Under the pieces are notes generated by a model that was given only the letters and a program-made list of their open reading frames with translations, did no database searches and was not told the DNA's origin. A stretch of 64,000 bases of DNA, taken from positions 62,001-126,000 of the forward strand of contig CAZRHS010000001.1 of the NCBI GenBank assembly GCA_964600045.1. The letters run 5' to 3'. The DNA is from Phil1 sp964600045. GTDB lineage: Bacteria; Bacillota; Clostridia; Christensenellales; CAG-138. Of the stretch, positions 1 through 9,388 are shown piece by piece. Positions within the stretch are counted from its first letter, which is position 1, and each line of letters opens with the position of its first letter. A program made the position numbers and the translations under genes.

Positions 1-1
1 G

Positions 2-1426
2 GCCAAAGCCACCGAGTGCACGCTTGTTGGTGAGGATATAGAGATAGCAAACATAGAATATGATTCACGCAGGGTGCATGAAGGCGATCTTTTCTGCTGC
101 GTAACCGGAACATTTTCGGATGGCCACGCTTACGCGCCCATGGCGAAGGAGCTTGGCGCGGCGGCGCTCGTGGTTGAGCACAGGCTTGATATAGACCTGC
201 CGCAGGTGATAGTTCCAAATACCCGCGTGGCAATGGCGGAAATGGCGGCGGCGTACTACGGCTACCCCTCAAGGGATATGAAGATGGTTGGCGTAACCGG
301 CACAAACGGCAAAACCAGCACCACATACATGATAAAAAGAATAGCGGAGGAAGCGGGGCTTAAGGTTGGCCTTATAGGCACGATACACAACCTGATAGGC
401 GACAGAATAATAGAAACCGAGCGCACCACCCCCGCCAGCGTGGATCTTCAGAAAATACTGAGGGACATGAAAAACTCCGGCGTGGAGCTTGTGGTAATGG
501 AGGTTTCGTCCCACGCTTTGGACCAGGCAAGGGTACACGGGGTGGAATTCGATATAGGCATATTCACCAACCTTACCCAGGACCATCTGGACTACCACAA
601 AACGTTTGAAAACTACCTTGCCGCGAAAAAGAAGCTGTTTACGCAGTCCAAGCGCGCGATAGTGAACGCGGACGATCCGCACTACAAGGCCATTACCGAA
701 GGCCTCGGCATCCCCGTAACCACATTCGGCATCAGGGAAAAGGCCGATTTTACCGCAAGCGATATAGAGATTACAACGGCCGGCGCGCAGTTCACCATGA
801 ACTCCCCCGAAGGCAGCTTGAACCTAAAGGTTAATATACCGGGACTTTTCAGCGTGTTTAACGCGCTTGGCGCCGCGGCGGCGTGTACGCTGCTTGGGTT
901 CGATGCGGACGACATAAAAGAAGGCTTAGCTAAGCTTAAGTCCGTATCGGGCAGGCTTGAGCCCCTGCCCACGGATGGGGATTACAGCGTTTTGCTGGAC
1001 TATGCCCATACCCCGGATGCCCTTGAAAACGTGCTGCGCACGGTGCGCGGCTTTGCCCGCGGCAGGGTTGTTACCCTGTTTGGCTGCGGCGGCAATCGCG
1101 ACAAGGCAAAGCGCCCCATAATGGGCGAAATAGCCGGCAGGTTCTCGGATTTCCTTGTTGTAACAAGCGACAACCCGCGCGATGAGGAGCCAATGAGCAT
1201 TATAAACAGCGTGCTTGAGGGCGTGAATAAATCCGGCTGCCCCCACGTTGTTATAGAGGATAGGCGCGCCGCCATAAAATATGCCCTTGAAAACGCGAAG
1301 GAGAAGGACGTTATAGTTCTTGCCGGCAAGGGGCACGAGAATTATCAGGAAATAGGCGGCGGAAAGCGCCACTTTGACGAAAAGGAAATTGTGGCCGAGC
1401 TTTTGGAAGAGCTGGGCAGAAAATAA
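2..1426 (+). CDS. murE: UDP-N-acetylmuramyl-tripeptide synthetase MurE (5' end cut off)
   Basis: Cytoplasmic ATP-dependent ligase that adds the third stem-peptide residue to UDP-MurNAc-L-Ala-D-Glu. The reading frame is open from base 2, and the codons before the first ATG (base 74) still encode MurE-type sequence (IEYDSRRVHEGDLF). The real start therefore lies upstream of the window; 474 residues are visible. The ATP loop GVTGTNGKTSTT is near visible residues 97-108, and the amino-acid recognition motif DNPRDEEP is near 389-396. The DNPR form is the one associated with meso-diaminopimelate rather than lysine, so a meso-DAP wall is inferred. The stop is 37 bases before mraY in the same direction, consistent with one transcript. 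murF, often found next to murE, is not downstream. Confidence 0.97.
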   Translation, partial: AKATECTLVGEDIEIANIEYDSRRVHEGDLFCCVTGTFSDGHAYAPMAKELGAAALVVEHRLDIDLPQVIVPNTRVAMAEMAAAYYGYPSRDMKMVGVTGTNGKTSTTYMIKRIAEEAGLKVGLIGTIHNLIGDRIIETERTTPASVDLQKILRDMKNSGVELVVMEVSSHALDQARVHGVEFDIGIFTNLTQDHLDYHKTFENYLAAKKKLFTQSKRAIVNADDPHYKAITEGLGIPVTTFGIREKADFTASDIEITTAGAQFTMNSPEGSLNLKVNIPGLFSVFNALGAAAACTLLGFDADDIKEGLAKLKSVSGRLEPLPTDGDYSVLLDYAHTPDALENVLRTVRGFARGRVVTLFGCGGNRDKAKRPIMGEIAGRFSDFLVVTSDNPRDEEPMSIINSVLEGVNKSGCPHVVIEDRRAAIKYALENAKEKDVIVLAGKGHENYQEIGGGKRHFDEKEIVAELLEELGRK

Positions 1427-1463
1427 ATCGAACGGGCTAAGCACCCTTTATCGGAGGAGATAA

Positions 1464-2471
1464 ATGAAGTTTGCTGTATTGGCGTTTTTAGTTTCGGCGG
1501 CCGTGACAATGCTTCTGGCGCCGGTTATCATACCGATGCTCAGGCGGCTTAAATTCGGCCAGAACGAGCGCAGCGACGGCCCGCAGAGCCACCTTACCAA
1601 GGCCGGCACCCCCACCATGGGCGGCATGATGTTCATAGCGGGCATAATCGTGGGCACAATAGCGTTTTCGCTTAACGCAACGGAGCTTGTGCTCCCCGCG
1701 CTTTTAGGCATGGCGGCGTTCGCGGTTATAGGCTTCCTTGATGATTTTCTTAAGGTTAAACGCAAAAATACCGTTGGCTTAAGGCCTTATCAGAAGATTA
1801 TAGCGCAGTTTGTGGTTGCATTCGTGCTTGCGCTTTATGCTTACAGCTCCCCCTTCGTGGGCTCAAAGATATACCTCGCGTTCTTCAAAACCGAGTGGGA
1901 TCTTGGCATATTCTATATACCGGTGATGATGTTCATCATAATCGGCACCGTTAATTCCGTAAACCTTACCGATGGCCTCGACGGCCTCTGCTCAAGCGTT
2001 TCGCTTGTATATTCCCTCAGCATGACGGCCATGTTCCTTCTTATGGCGTCCACGGCGCTTACCGTTTCAAACGCGGTGCAGTCCCAGTACGCGGCGGAGC
2101 TTGACTCAATGGCCATATTCGCGGCCTCGGTTGCCGGCGGCTGCATGGGCTTTTTGAAAAACAATACCTATCCCGCCCGCGTGTTTATGGGCGACACGGG
2201 TTCCATGGCGCTTGGCGGGGCGATAGCCGTAATGGCCATGTTCAGCCGCAGCGTGCTGCTGCTTGCCATAATGGGCGGCTGCTTCGTAGCCAGCAGCGTT
2301 TCCTGCATACTGCAGGTTGGCTCCTATAAGCTGAGAAAAAAGCGTATATTCAAAATGGCCCCGCTGCATCATCATTTTGAGCTTCTGGGCTGCACCGAAA
2401 CCCATATAGTTTCGGCGTATACGATAGTAACCGTATTCCTTTGCTTAGTGTGCCTTCTGGCATATCTATAA
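1464..2471 (+). CDS. mraY: phospho-N-acetylmuramoyl-pentapeptide transferase MraY
   Basis: Integral membrane enzyme that moves phospho-MurNAc-pentapeptide from UDP to undecaprenyl phosphate, making lipid I. The 335 residues form about ten hydrophobic segments. MraY signatures are visible: FLDDFLKVKRK near residue 93, NLTDGLDGL near 167-175, NTYPARVFMGDTGS near 233-246, and the histidine-rich cytoplasmic motif APLHHHFE near 299-306. The ATG is preceded by GGAGGAGAT with good spacing. It follows murE in the cluster. A strong hairpin with a T-run lies just after the stop, so transcription from murE-mraY probably ends before murD. Confidence 0.97.
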   Translation: MKFAVLAFLVSAAVTMLLAPVIIPMLRRLKFGQNERSDGPQSHLTKAGTPTMGGMMFIAGIIVGTIAFSLNATELVLPALLGMAAFAVIGFLDDFLKVKRKNTVGLRPYQKIIAQFVVAFVLALYAYSSPFVGSKIYLAFFKTEWDLGIFYIPVMMFIIIGTVNSVNLTDGLDGLCSSVSLVYSLSMTAMFLLMASTALTVSNAVQSQYAAELDSMAIFAASVAGGCMGFLKNNTYPARVFMGDTGSMALGGAIAVMAMFSRSVLLLAIMGGCFVASSVSCILQVGSYKLRKKRIFKMAPLHHHFELLGCTETHIVSAYTIVTVFLCLVCLLAYL

Positions 2472-2482
2472 ATTTTTTATTA

Positions 2483-2620
2483 GGTCGTTCGGTGCGTGCG
2501 GGCGAAGCCGTGGTTCCTTGGCGCTTGGCACGGCGTGCGCTTAAAGGTTAAGACGCTTGAGACAGAGCGCGGCTCTTTTGTCTCAAGCCTCCTGACCGGC
2601 ATCGAACGGCCTCTTTTTTT
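2483..2620 (+). ncRNA. candidate structured RNA ending in an intrinsic terminator
   Basis: About 140 bases between mraY and murD with no credible reading frame. A 13-pair closing helix joins 2483-2495 (GGTCGTTCGGTGC) to 2599-2611 (GCATCGAACGGCC), with two G-U pairs and no mismatch. Inside it are an arm with CCTT/AAGG and GCGC/GCGC pairs (about 2516-2547) and a long hairpin pairing GCTTGAGAC (2555-2563) with GTCTCAAGC (2580-2588), extended by AGAGC/GCTCT. A run of seven T follows at 2614-2620, so the closing helix also works as a terminator. A weak promoter (TTGCTT 2441-2446, TATAAA 2467-2472, spacing 20) would start the RNA close to 2483. I do not recognise the family; it does not match 6S, SRP, tmRNA or a T-box. 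It may be a separate small RNA or only an elaborate mraY terminator. Confidence 0.55.
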
Positions 2621-2647
2621 GAATTAAACGCTAAAAGCGTATATAAT
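2619..2647 (+). promoter_or_regulatory. murD promoter with a palindromic spacer
   Basis: TTGAAT (2619-2624) and TATAAT (2642-2647) are 17 bases apart. The -35 box overlaps the end of the T-run of the preceding terminator, so the murD transcript starts anew directly after the mraY transcript ends. The spacer carries a perfect inverted repeat ACGCT-AAA-AGCGT (2628-2640), which could be an operator. Confidence 0.7.
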
Positions 2648-2690
2648 AAGATTTAATACTGACTTCAACCATAAGGGGGAGGTAAAACAG

Positions 2691-4055
2691 ATGAAAAAGA
2701 ACGGAAAAAAGGCCGTGGTAATAGGCATGGCCAAAAGCGGTATCGCGGGCGCGAGGCTGCTTTATAACCTTGGGTACGATGTTACGATTAACGATATGAA
2801 AACGGATATTCCGGGCCTTGAGGAAGCGCTTAGCGGCGTTGAGTACACCAATGCCCTGGGCGTTGACCACGCGGAGGCCGTAAAGGGCGCGGACCTTGTT
2901 ATGCTAAGCCCCGTTGTGCCTATATTCAGCCCATTTGTTGAGCAGGCACGCGCGGCGGGCGCGGAGGTTATAGGCGAAATAGAGCTTGGCTACCGCTGCT
3001 CAAACCGCGGAACAAAGTTTATATGCATAAGCGGCACAAACGGCAAAACCACAACCACAGCCCTTACCGGAGAGCTTTTCAAGGCGGCCGGGAAGCACAC
3101 ATTCGTGCTTGGCAACATAGGCGTTCCCATAACGGCGCACGCGCTTGAAACAAAGGAAGGGGACTACGTTGTGGCGGAAACGGCGGCGCTTCAGCTTGAG
3201 AGCATACAAAGCTTCCACGCAAACGCATTCGGCATGCTGAACATAACCGAGGACCATCTGAACCGCTTCCAGTACAAGATGGAGAATTACATTGCCGCCA
3301 AATGCCGCGGCTTTGAGAACCAGACTGAGGACGACTTCGCCGCGCTCAATTACGATGACCCGATAGTGAGGGACATGGCAAAGCTTACCCGCGCGCGCGT
3401 ACTCTATTTTTCGCAGGAAATCGAGCCTGAAAACGGCGCGTTCATACGCTCCGGCAGGATTATATTCCGCCTGGACGGCAAGGAAACCGACCTTATTGCC
3501 ACGGACGAGCTTAGAATACCCGGCAAGCATAATATAGAAAACGCGCTTTGTGCCGTTTGCCTCGCTATGTGCCAGGGACTTGACGCGGATGCCGTAAGAC
3601 GCGGGCTTAAGGAGTTCCCCGGCGTTGAGCACAGGATTGAGTTTGTTCGCGAAAAGGACGGCGTGGCCTGGATTAACGATTCCAAGGGCACAAACCCGGA
3701 TTCAACCATAAAGGCCGTGCAGGCCATGACAAGGCCCACAATACTTCTCTTAGGCGTTGGCAACTACGATAAGAAGAGCGACTTCACGCCGCTGTTTGAG
3801 GCCTTTGACGGCAAGATAAAGGCCGTTATAGCAAGCGGGCTCAACGTGCCCGCCATACAGCGCGCGGCGGAGAAAACGGGCTATTCCCCCGTTTATGTAA
3901 ACGACGGCCCCATGATAGATATGCTTAAGCAGGCGCAGAGCCTTGCCGAAAGCGGGGACGCCGTGCTGCTTTCCCCTGCGGCCGCAAGCTGGGGCATATA
4001 CGATAACTATGAGCAGCGCGGTGAAATATTCAAGGATCTTGTAAATAAGCTTTAA
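2691..4055 (+). CDS. murD: UDP-N-acetylmuramoyl-L-alanine--D-glutamate ligase MurD
   Basis: Cytoplasmic Mur ligase that adds D-glutamate to UDP-MurNAc-L-Ala. At 454 residues it has the usual length. The N-terminal nucleotide-binding fold begins KAVVIGMAKSGIAGARLL, the ATP loop SGTNGKTTTTALTGELF is near residue 113, and the conserved NITEDHLNR and NDSKGTNPDS motifs follow. The last of these is typical of MurD. The ATG has GGGGGAGG upstream at good spacing. The gene has its own promoter (2619-2647), separate from murE-mraY, and probably leads the transcript that continues into ftsW and ftsQ. Confidence 0.97.
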   Translation: MKKNGKKAVVIGMAKSGIAGARLLYNLGYDVTINDMKTDIPGLEEALSGVEYTNALGVDHAEAVKGADLVMLSPVVPIFSPFVEQARAAGAEVIGEIELGYRCSNRGTKFICISGTNGKTTTTALTGELFKAAGKHTFVLGNIGVPITAHALETKEGDYVVAETAALQLESIQSFHANAFGMLNITEDHLNRFQYKMENYIAAKCRGFENQTEDDFAALNYDDPIVRDMAKLTRARVLYFSQEIEPENGAFIRSGRIIFRLDGKETDLIATDELRIPGKHNIENALCAVCLAMCQGLDADAVRRGLKEFPGVEHRIEFVREKDGVAWINDSKGTNPDSTIKAVQAMTRPTILLLGVGNYDKKSDFTPLFEAFDGKIKAVIASGLNVPAIQRAAEKTGYSPVYVNDGPMIDMLKQAQSLAESGDAVLLSPAAASWGIYDNYEQRGEIFKDLVNKL

Positions 4056-4083
4056 TTAAGCAAAGTAGGCTAAGGAGAGAAAT

Positions 4084-5259
4084 TTGGAGCAGGTAAGCAG
4101 CACCCCGGCGCTCAACTCCCGGGGAAAAGTACAGAATACAAGGATGAGGCCGCTGGTTTCAAGAACAGGGCCCCTTGATTTTCCGCTGCTTATAACGGTT
4201 GTCATTCTCTGCGCCTTCGGCCTTGTTATGGTATTTTCCGCCAGCTATTATTACGCCCAGAACAAGAATATGGACAACGGCTTTTATTATCTTAAAAACC
4301 AAAGCATGTTCTTCGCGATAGGCTTCGTGTTTATGATAGGCATAAGTTTTTTTGACTACCATATTCTTGAAAAGCTTAAAACGTTTGCGCTTGTGGCAAT
4401 GGTTGCGCTTATGCTGGCGGTTGTTTTCTGGGGCGTTGAAAGAAACGGCGCCAAGCGCTGGCTGGACTTTTCAAAGCTTGGCATATCCCTTTCCTTCCAG
4501 CCTTCGGAGATGGCAAAGTTCGTGCTGGCGCTGTATATGGCCTCCTTTATGGCAAAGCGGCAGCAGCTTATGACCAGCTTCAGCCGCGGCATTATGCCCA
4601 TGCTTATGATAATGGGCCTGTTCGCGGTGCTCCTGCTTGCGCAGAAAAACATGTCCATGATGGTTATAATGCTTATGACCGGCGCCGTAATGCTGTTTTT
4701 CGGCGGGGCAAGGATAAAGCACCTGCTGATACTTGCGGCCATTGGTGTTCCGGTTCTTGTAATAGCCGTTTTGATGGAGGATTACAGAGTTCAAAGGGTT
4801 ACCATGTTCTGGGACCCCTGGACAAGCACGGCAAACGGCGCGTATCAGCTGCGCCAGTCGCTTATAGCTTTGGGCTCGGGCGGCATATTCGGCAAGGGAC
4901 TTAACTTCAGCCGGCAAAAGCTACTGTTTCTGCCTTACGGCGAGAGCGACTTTATATTCGCCATAATAGGCGAGGAGCTTGGGCTTGTGGGCAGCGTGCT
5001 GCTTCTTGGCGCGTACGCGTTCCTTGTATACAGGGGCATACGCATAGCGATGCGGTGCAAGGATCGCTTCGGCAGCCTTCTTGCCGCGGGCATAACAAGC
5101 GTTATAGGCATGCAGGCGATAGTTAATATTGCCGTTGCGACAAGCAGCGTGCCTACCACGGGCCAGACGCTGCCGTTTATAAGCGCGGGCGGCACAAGCC
5201 TTGTTATATTCCTGTGCGCCGTGGGCATATTGCTTAATATTTCAAGAAACACGCAGTAG
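4084..5259 (+). CDS. ftsW: FtsW/SpoVE-type lipid II glycosyltransferase (SEDS family)
   Basis: Polytopic SEDS protein that polymerises lipid II into glycan strands with a partner class B PBP. A short cytoplasmic N-terminus (residues 1-35) is followed by about ten membrane segments. The SEDS signature is clear near residues 262-300: ALGSGGIFGKGL, then LPYGESDFIFAIIGEELG, then PFISAGGTSL near the C-terminus. The start is TTG at 4084, preceded by AAGGAGAGA at suitable spacing; no ATG gives a full-length protein. The position directly after murD fits the vegetative FtsW or sporulation SpoVE branch, and sequence alone does not decide between them. murG, which often follows, is absent. Confidence 0.94.
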   Translation: MEQVSSTPALNSRGKVQNTRMRPLVSRTGPLDFPLLITVVILCAFGLVMVFSASYYYAQNKNMDNGFYYLKNQSMFFAIGFVFMIGISFFDYHILEKLKTFALVAMVALMLAVVFWGVERNGAKRWLDFSKLGISLSFQPSEMAKFVLALYMASFMAKRQQLMTSFSRGIMPMLMIMGLFAVLLLAQKNMSMMVIMLMTGAVMLFFGGARIKHLLILAAIGVPVLVIAVLMEDYRVQRVTMFWDPWTSTANGAYQLRQSLIALGSGGIFGKGLNFSRQKLLFLPYGESDFIFAIIGEELGLVGSVLLLGAYAFLVYRGIRIAMRCKDRFGSLLAAGITSVIGMQAIVNIAVATSSVPTTGQTLPFISAGGTSLVIFLCAVGILLNISRNTQ

Positions 5260-5320
5260 TATATTAAATCAAATTCCGCGGCCGGCGGAGCAAGAATAAA
5301 TTTGAAGGGAAAGCAAAACC

Positions 5321-6673
5321 GTGAACGGAGAAGGGAAAGAGCCATGGCGTGATGACGAGGCCGAAATTAGGCGCCGGCTGAATCTTAGGCCCTTCAAACG
5401 CGCGGAAGAAAGCGAAGACGAGGCCTGTGAGGCCGACGAAACCGAAGACAATACCGAATATACGGACAATACGGAAGATACATTTGACGAAGCCGAAGCC
5501 GCCGAGAGCAGCGAGGAGAGCGGCGAAGACGAAGAAGAAAACGGCACAGACGAAGAAAGCGAAGAGAATAACCAGGACGAGGAGGACGCCGAAGCGGACG
5601 GGGAGAATACCGATCCGTTTGAGGACGAGCCTTTTTTCGCGCCCGATGAGGAAGAAGAGGAAGAACCGAAGAAAAAGAAGCGCACCGTTGGCGATGCCCG
5701 GCGCGATGACATAAAGCGCAAAAGAAAGCTTACCGAAAAGGAAAAGCGCAGAAGGCAAAGAAAGAAAAAGATAATAAAAATTGCCCTGTTCGCAACCGTG
5801 TCTGCGGCGCTTATCGCGGCCGCGGCGGTTACGTATTTTACGCTTATTGTGGACAGCATAGAGGTATACGGCTGCACGCATTACAATGCGGAAGAGCTTA
5901 TTAAGGCCTCCGGCTTAAGCGTTGGCAAGCACATGTGGCTTGAGCGGGTGAGCGAGGCTGAAAGCCGAATGGAGCAGAACGCGTATATAGCCACGGCGGA
6001 CGTTATAAGGGTTTATCCGAATAAGCTTGTTGTAAACATAACCGAGCGCGAGGAGGCGGCGGTGCTTGTGGGCATGAACACGCAGGCCGTTATAGATAAG
6101 GACGGATATGTGCTGTATATAGGCGCGCGCGCCGATTACTCCGGCCTTATTCAAATATCCGGCATGGGCAGCAGCGGCTACCACGTTAACCAGAGGCTTG
6201 GCGAGGAATCGGACTTTAACTCCCGCACCATGATAACCCTGCTTGAGGCCGTGTATTCCGCGGGCCTTGAAAACGAGATAACCTGCATAGAGCTTGGCAA
6301 CCCTTTGAGCATAAATATGGAAACCGCGTCCGGCGTTACAATACACCTTGGCCAGAGCGACAACGCGGAGGAGAAGCTTGCTTCATTCAAAACCGTTTTG
6401 CCTACCCTTAAATCAATGGGCTACGCGTCGGACGGCACGCTTGACCTGTCCGCCCAGGGAGACCCCGTATATTCACCTGAGAAAACGCCCGAGCCCATTA
6501 TGACGGCTGAGCCTACAACTGCCGTTACGGATAATGCGACCACCACGGAGGACCCGAGCGCAACGCCTACACCCACGCCGGAAGCGAACTCAACGCCCGC
6601 CGCGAGCAATTCCGCCTCGCCCGAGACTACGCCTGCGCGCACTCCGTCTCCCACGGACGCGTTCTCCGGATGA
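5321..6673 (+). CDS. ftsQ: FtsQ/DivIB-like division protein with low-complexity ends
   Basis: Bitopic division protein expected to sit in the FtsQ(DivIB)-FtsL-FtsB complex. Residues 1 to about 110 are extremely acidic (long D/E runs), about 115-150 are strongly basic (KKKKR, KRKRK), and one membrane segment follows near 151-172. An extracellular POTRA-type domain (SIEVYGCTHYNAEELIKASG) and the beta domain come next. The last 75 or so residues are a Thr/Pro/Glu/Ala-rich tail. At 450 residues it is much longer than a typical DivIB, because of these ends. The GTG start at 5321 has a modest GAAGGGA upstream; no in-frame ATG fits. It lies between ftsW and ftsA, the usual place. Confidence 0.85.
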   Translation: MNGEGKEPWRDDEAEIRRRLNLRPFKRAEESEDEACEADETEDNTEYTDNTEDTFDEAEAAESSEESGEDEEENGTDEESEENNQDEEDAEADGENTDPFEDEPFFAPDEEEEEEPKKKKRTVGDARRDDIKRKRKLTEKEKRRRQRKKKIIKIALFATVSAALIAAAAVTYFTLIVDSIEVYGCTHYNAEELIKASGLSVGKHMWLERVSEAESRMEQNAYIATADVIRVYPNKLVVNITEREEAAVLVGMNTQAVIDKDGYVLYIGARADYSGLIQISGMGSSGYHVNQRLGEESDFNSRTMITLLEAVYSAGLENEITCIELGNPLSINMETASGVTIHLGQSDNAEEKLASFKTVLPTLKSMGYASDGTLDLSAQGDPVYSPEKTPEPIMTAEPTTAVTDNATTTEDPSATPTPTPEANSTPAASNSASPETTPARTPSPTDAFSG

Positions 6674-6739
6674 TAAAAATAATCAAACTTTTGTAAACGG
6701 CGTTTTGGTTTGAAATTGAAAATAAGATTGCGTTACCTG

Positions 6740-6769
6740 TTGCGAAATAGGTCTTATTTGTGGTATGCT
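6740..6769 (+). promoter_or_regulatory. ftsA-ftsZ promoter (extended -10)
   Basis: TTGCGA (6740-6745) and TATGCT (6764-6769) are 18 bases apart, with an extended -10 TG at 6761-6762. It lies about 50 bases before the ftsA start, in the only sizeable gap between ftsQ and ftsA. Confidence 0.6.
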
Positions 6770-6818
6770 TTAATCAGCTATATAATGCGCCCGGCGAATA
6801 CGGCAAAGGAGGGGCACG

Positions 6819-8015
6819 ATGGGTCAGAGCACGGCAATACTCGATATCGGCAGTTCCAAAATCATCTGCCTCATCTGCGGCACGGACGGCCGGGGCGGTA
6901 TACTGGTTCAGGGCGCGGGTATAAAGGAATACCCGGGCTATAAGCGCGGCGCGTTTGAGGACGAGCAGCAGCTTGCGGACGCGGTGCTTGATGCTTTAAG
7001 CGTTGCGGAAACCGAGGCAAGGCACAGGGTTAGGGACATTTCAGTTGGCGTTCCCGCCCCGTTTACCAAGCTTATAATGCAGCGCGGAGAGGTTGACTTT
7101 CGCGGCAAGCAGCGGCGCATAACGCACCGGGATATAGACAATGTTATAAACGCTTCGCTTGATTTTGATGCACCGGATGGATATTCGCTTATCCATTCAA
7201 CGCCCGTTGAGTTCACCGTGCAGGACGCTGTCCGTTCGGATATGCCCATAGGCGTTATGGCGGCGGGCTTTAGCGCAACGGTTTCGCATCTTTATGTTGA
7301 AGACCATTTTAAGCAGCTTATAAGCGATGCTTTGCTTAGGGTTGGGCTTGATGCGGATATGTACATTGCCGTTCCCTTGAGCGAAGGGGTGTTCGTGATT
7401 CCCGAAAAGGAGCGCGGAGAACGGGCGGTGCTTATAGATTCGGGCTTTACACATACGGATGTATGCGTTGTTAAAAACGCGGCGCTTGTGGATATGCGCA
7501 CCATACCCGTGGGCGGCATGCACTTCACCTCCGATCTGGGCTACGGCATAGGCATAAAGGAAACGGTTGCCGAAAACGTAAAACGCAGGTATGTTTATTC
7601 CCTTGATTATCAGGACAGTATAGATACCATTCGCGTGCCGGGCGGCGGAACAATGTATGTTGAGCACGAGGCGATACAGTATATTATAGAAGAGCGTACA
7701 AGGGAGCTTTGCCGCCTTATAAAAGAGGCGTTTAAGGAGATGGGCGTTGAGATTACGCCAACGCTTCCCGTGTATATGAGCGGCGGCGGGGTAACGCTTA
7801 TGCGCGGCTGCTGCGAATTTATGGAGAAGGAACTCGGTACGGCGGTTCAGGTGCGCATGCCCTGGATGCCCAGGCTGTCCTCACCGAACTACGCAAGCGC
7901 GTTTTCGGTAATGGACTTTGTAATGCACGCGTCCGATGAGGACAATGCCGGCAGGCTTGAGGGCGCCGGCACCAACAAAAACGTATTAAAAAAGCTGATA
8001 GACTTATTCAAATAA
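6819..8015 (+). CDS. ftsA: cell division protein FtsA, divergent
   Basis: Actin-like ATPase that tethers FtsZ to the membrane. The N-terminus (TAILDIGSSKIICLICG) is the phosphate 1 motif, residues about 85-165 are the FtsA-specific 1C region, VLIDSGFTHTDVCVV (near 205) is phosphate 2, and MSGGGVTLMRG is the adenosine motif. The C-terminus KNVLKKLIDLFK can form the amphipathic membrane-targeting helix typical of FtsA. At 398 residues it is in the usual range but sequence-divergent. A strong AAAGGAGG precedes the ATG. The gene ends 16 bases before ftsZ, so the pair is co-transcribed. Confidence 0.9.
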   Translation: MGQSTAILDIGSSKIICLICGTDGRGGILVQGAGIKEYPGYKRGAFEDEQQLADAVLDALSVAETEARHRVRDISVGVPAPFTKLIMQRGEVDFRGKQRRITHRDIDNVINASLDFDAPDGYSLIHSTPVEFTVQDAVRSDMPIGVMAAGFSATVSHLYVEDHFKQLISDALLRVGLDADMYIAVPLSEGVFVIPEKERGERAVLIDSGFTHTDVCVVKNAALVDMRTIPVGGMHFTSDLGYGIGIKETVAENVKRRYVYSLDYQDSIDTIRVPGGGTMYVEHEAIQYIIEERTRELCRLIKEAFKEMGVEITPTLPVYMSGGGVTLMRGCCEFMEKELGTAVQVRMPWMPRLSSPNYASAFSVMDFVMHASDEDNAGRLEGAGTNKNVLKKLIDLFK

Positions 8016-8031
8016 CGAGGAGGACATTAAA

Positions 8032-9231
<1,200 letters not shown>

Positions 9232-9246
9232 AAGATAAGTAAACGG

Positions 9247-9275
9247 AAGAGAGCCTTATACGGGCTCTCTTTTTT
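9247..9275 (+). terminator. terminator of the ftsA-ftsZ transcript
   Basis: AAGAGAGCC (9247-9255) pairs with GGCTCTCTT (9263-9271) and runs into a T-tract ending at 9275. It starts 16 bases after the ftsZ stop. Confidence 0.9.
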
Positions 9276-9338
9276 GTGTGCAGGGGACGCAGAATTTATA
9301 TAATTAGTTGGATATATTAACTGACTTTGATTTTACCC

Positions 9339-9371
9339 AAAAAGAACCGAACTCCCTCTTTATTGAGGGAG
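9339..9371 (-). terminator. probable terminator of glgP
   Basis: On the minus strand, GAGGGAG/CTCCCTC arms (9352-9358 with 9365-9371) form a 7-pair stem. The T-run follows after a gap of about eight bases (plus-strand A-run 9339-9343). It sits 18 bases past the glgP stop. Confidence 0.5.
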
Positions 9372-9388
9372 CTCGTGTACACTATCAA

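Noticed and set aside
2483..2620. 6S RNA, SRP RNA, tmRNA or c-di-GMP riboswitch
   Set aside because: Length and motifs do not fit: no SRP GGAAG/AGCAG loop, no tmRNA tRNA-like ends, no long bulged 6S hairpin, no c-di-GMP core.
5264..5881. Minus-strand Ser-rich or Phe/Leu-rich frames opposite ftsQ
   Set aside because: They mirror the acidic low-complexity region of ftsQ.
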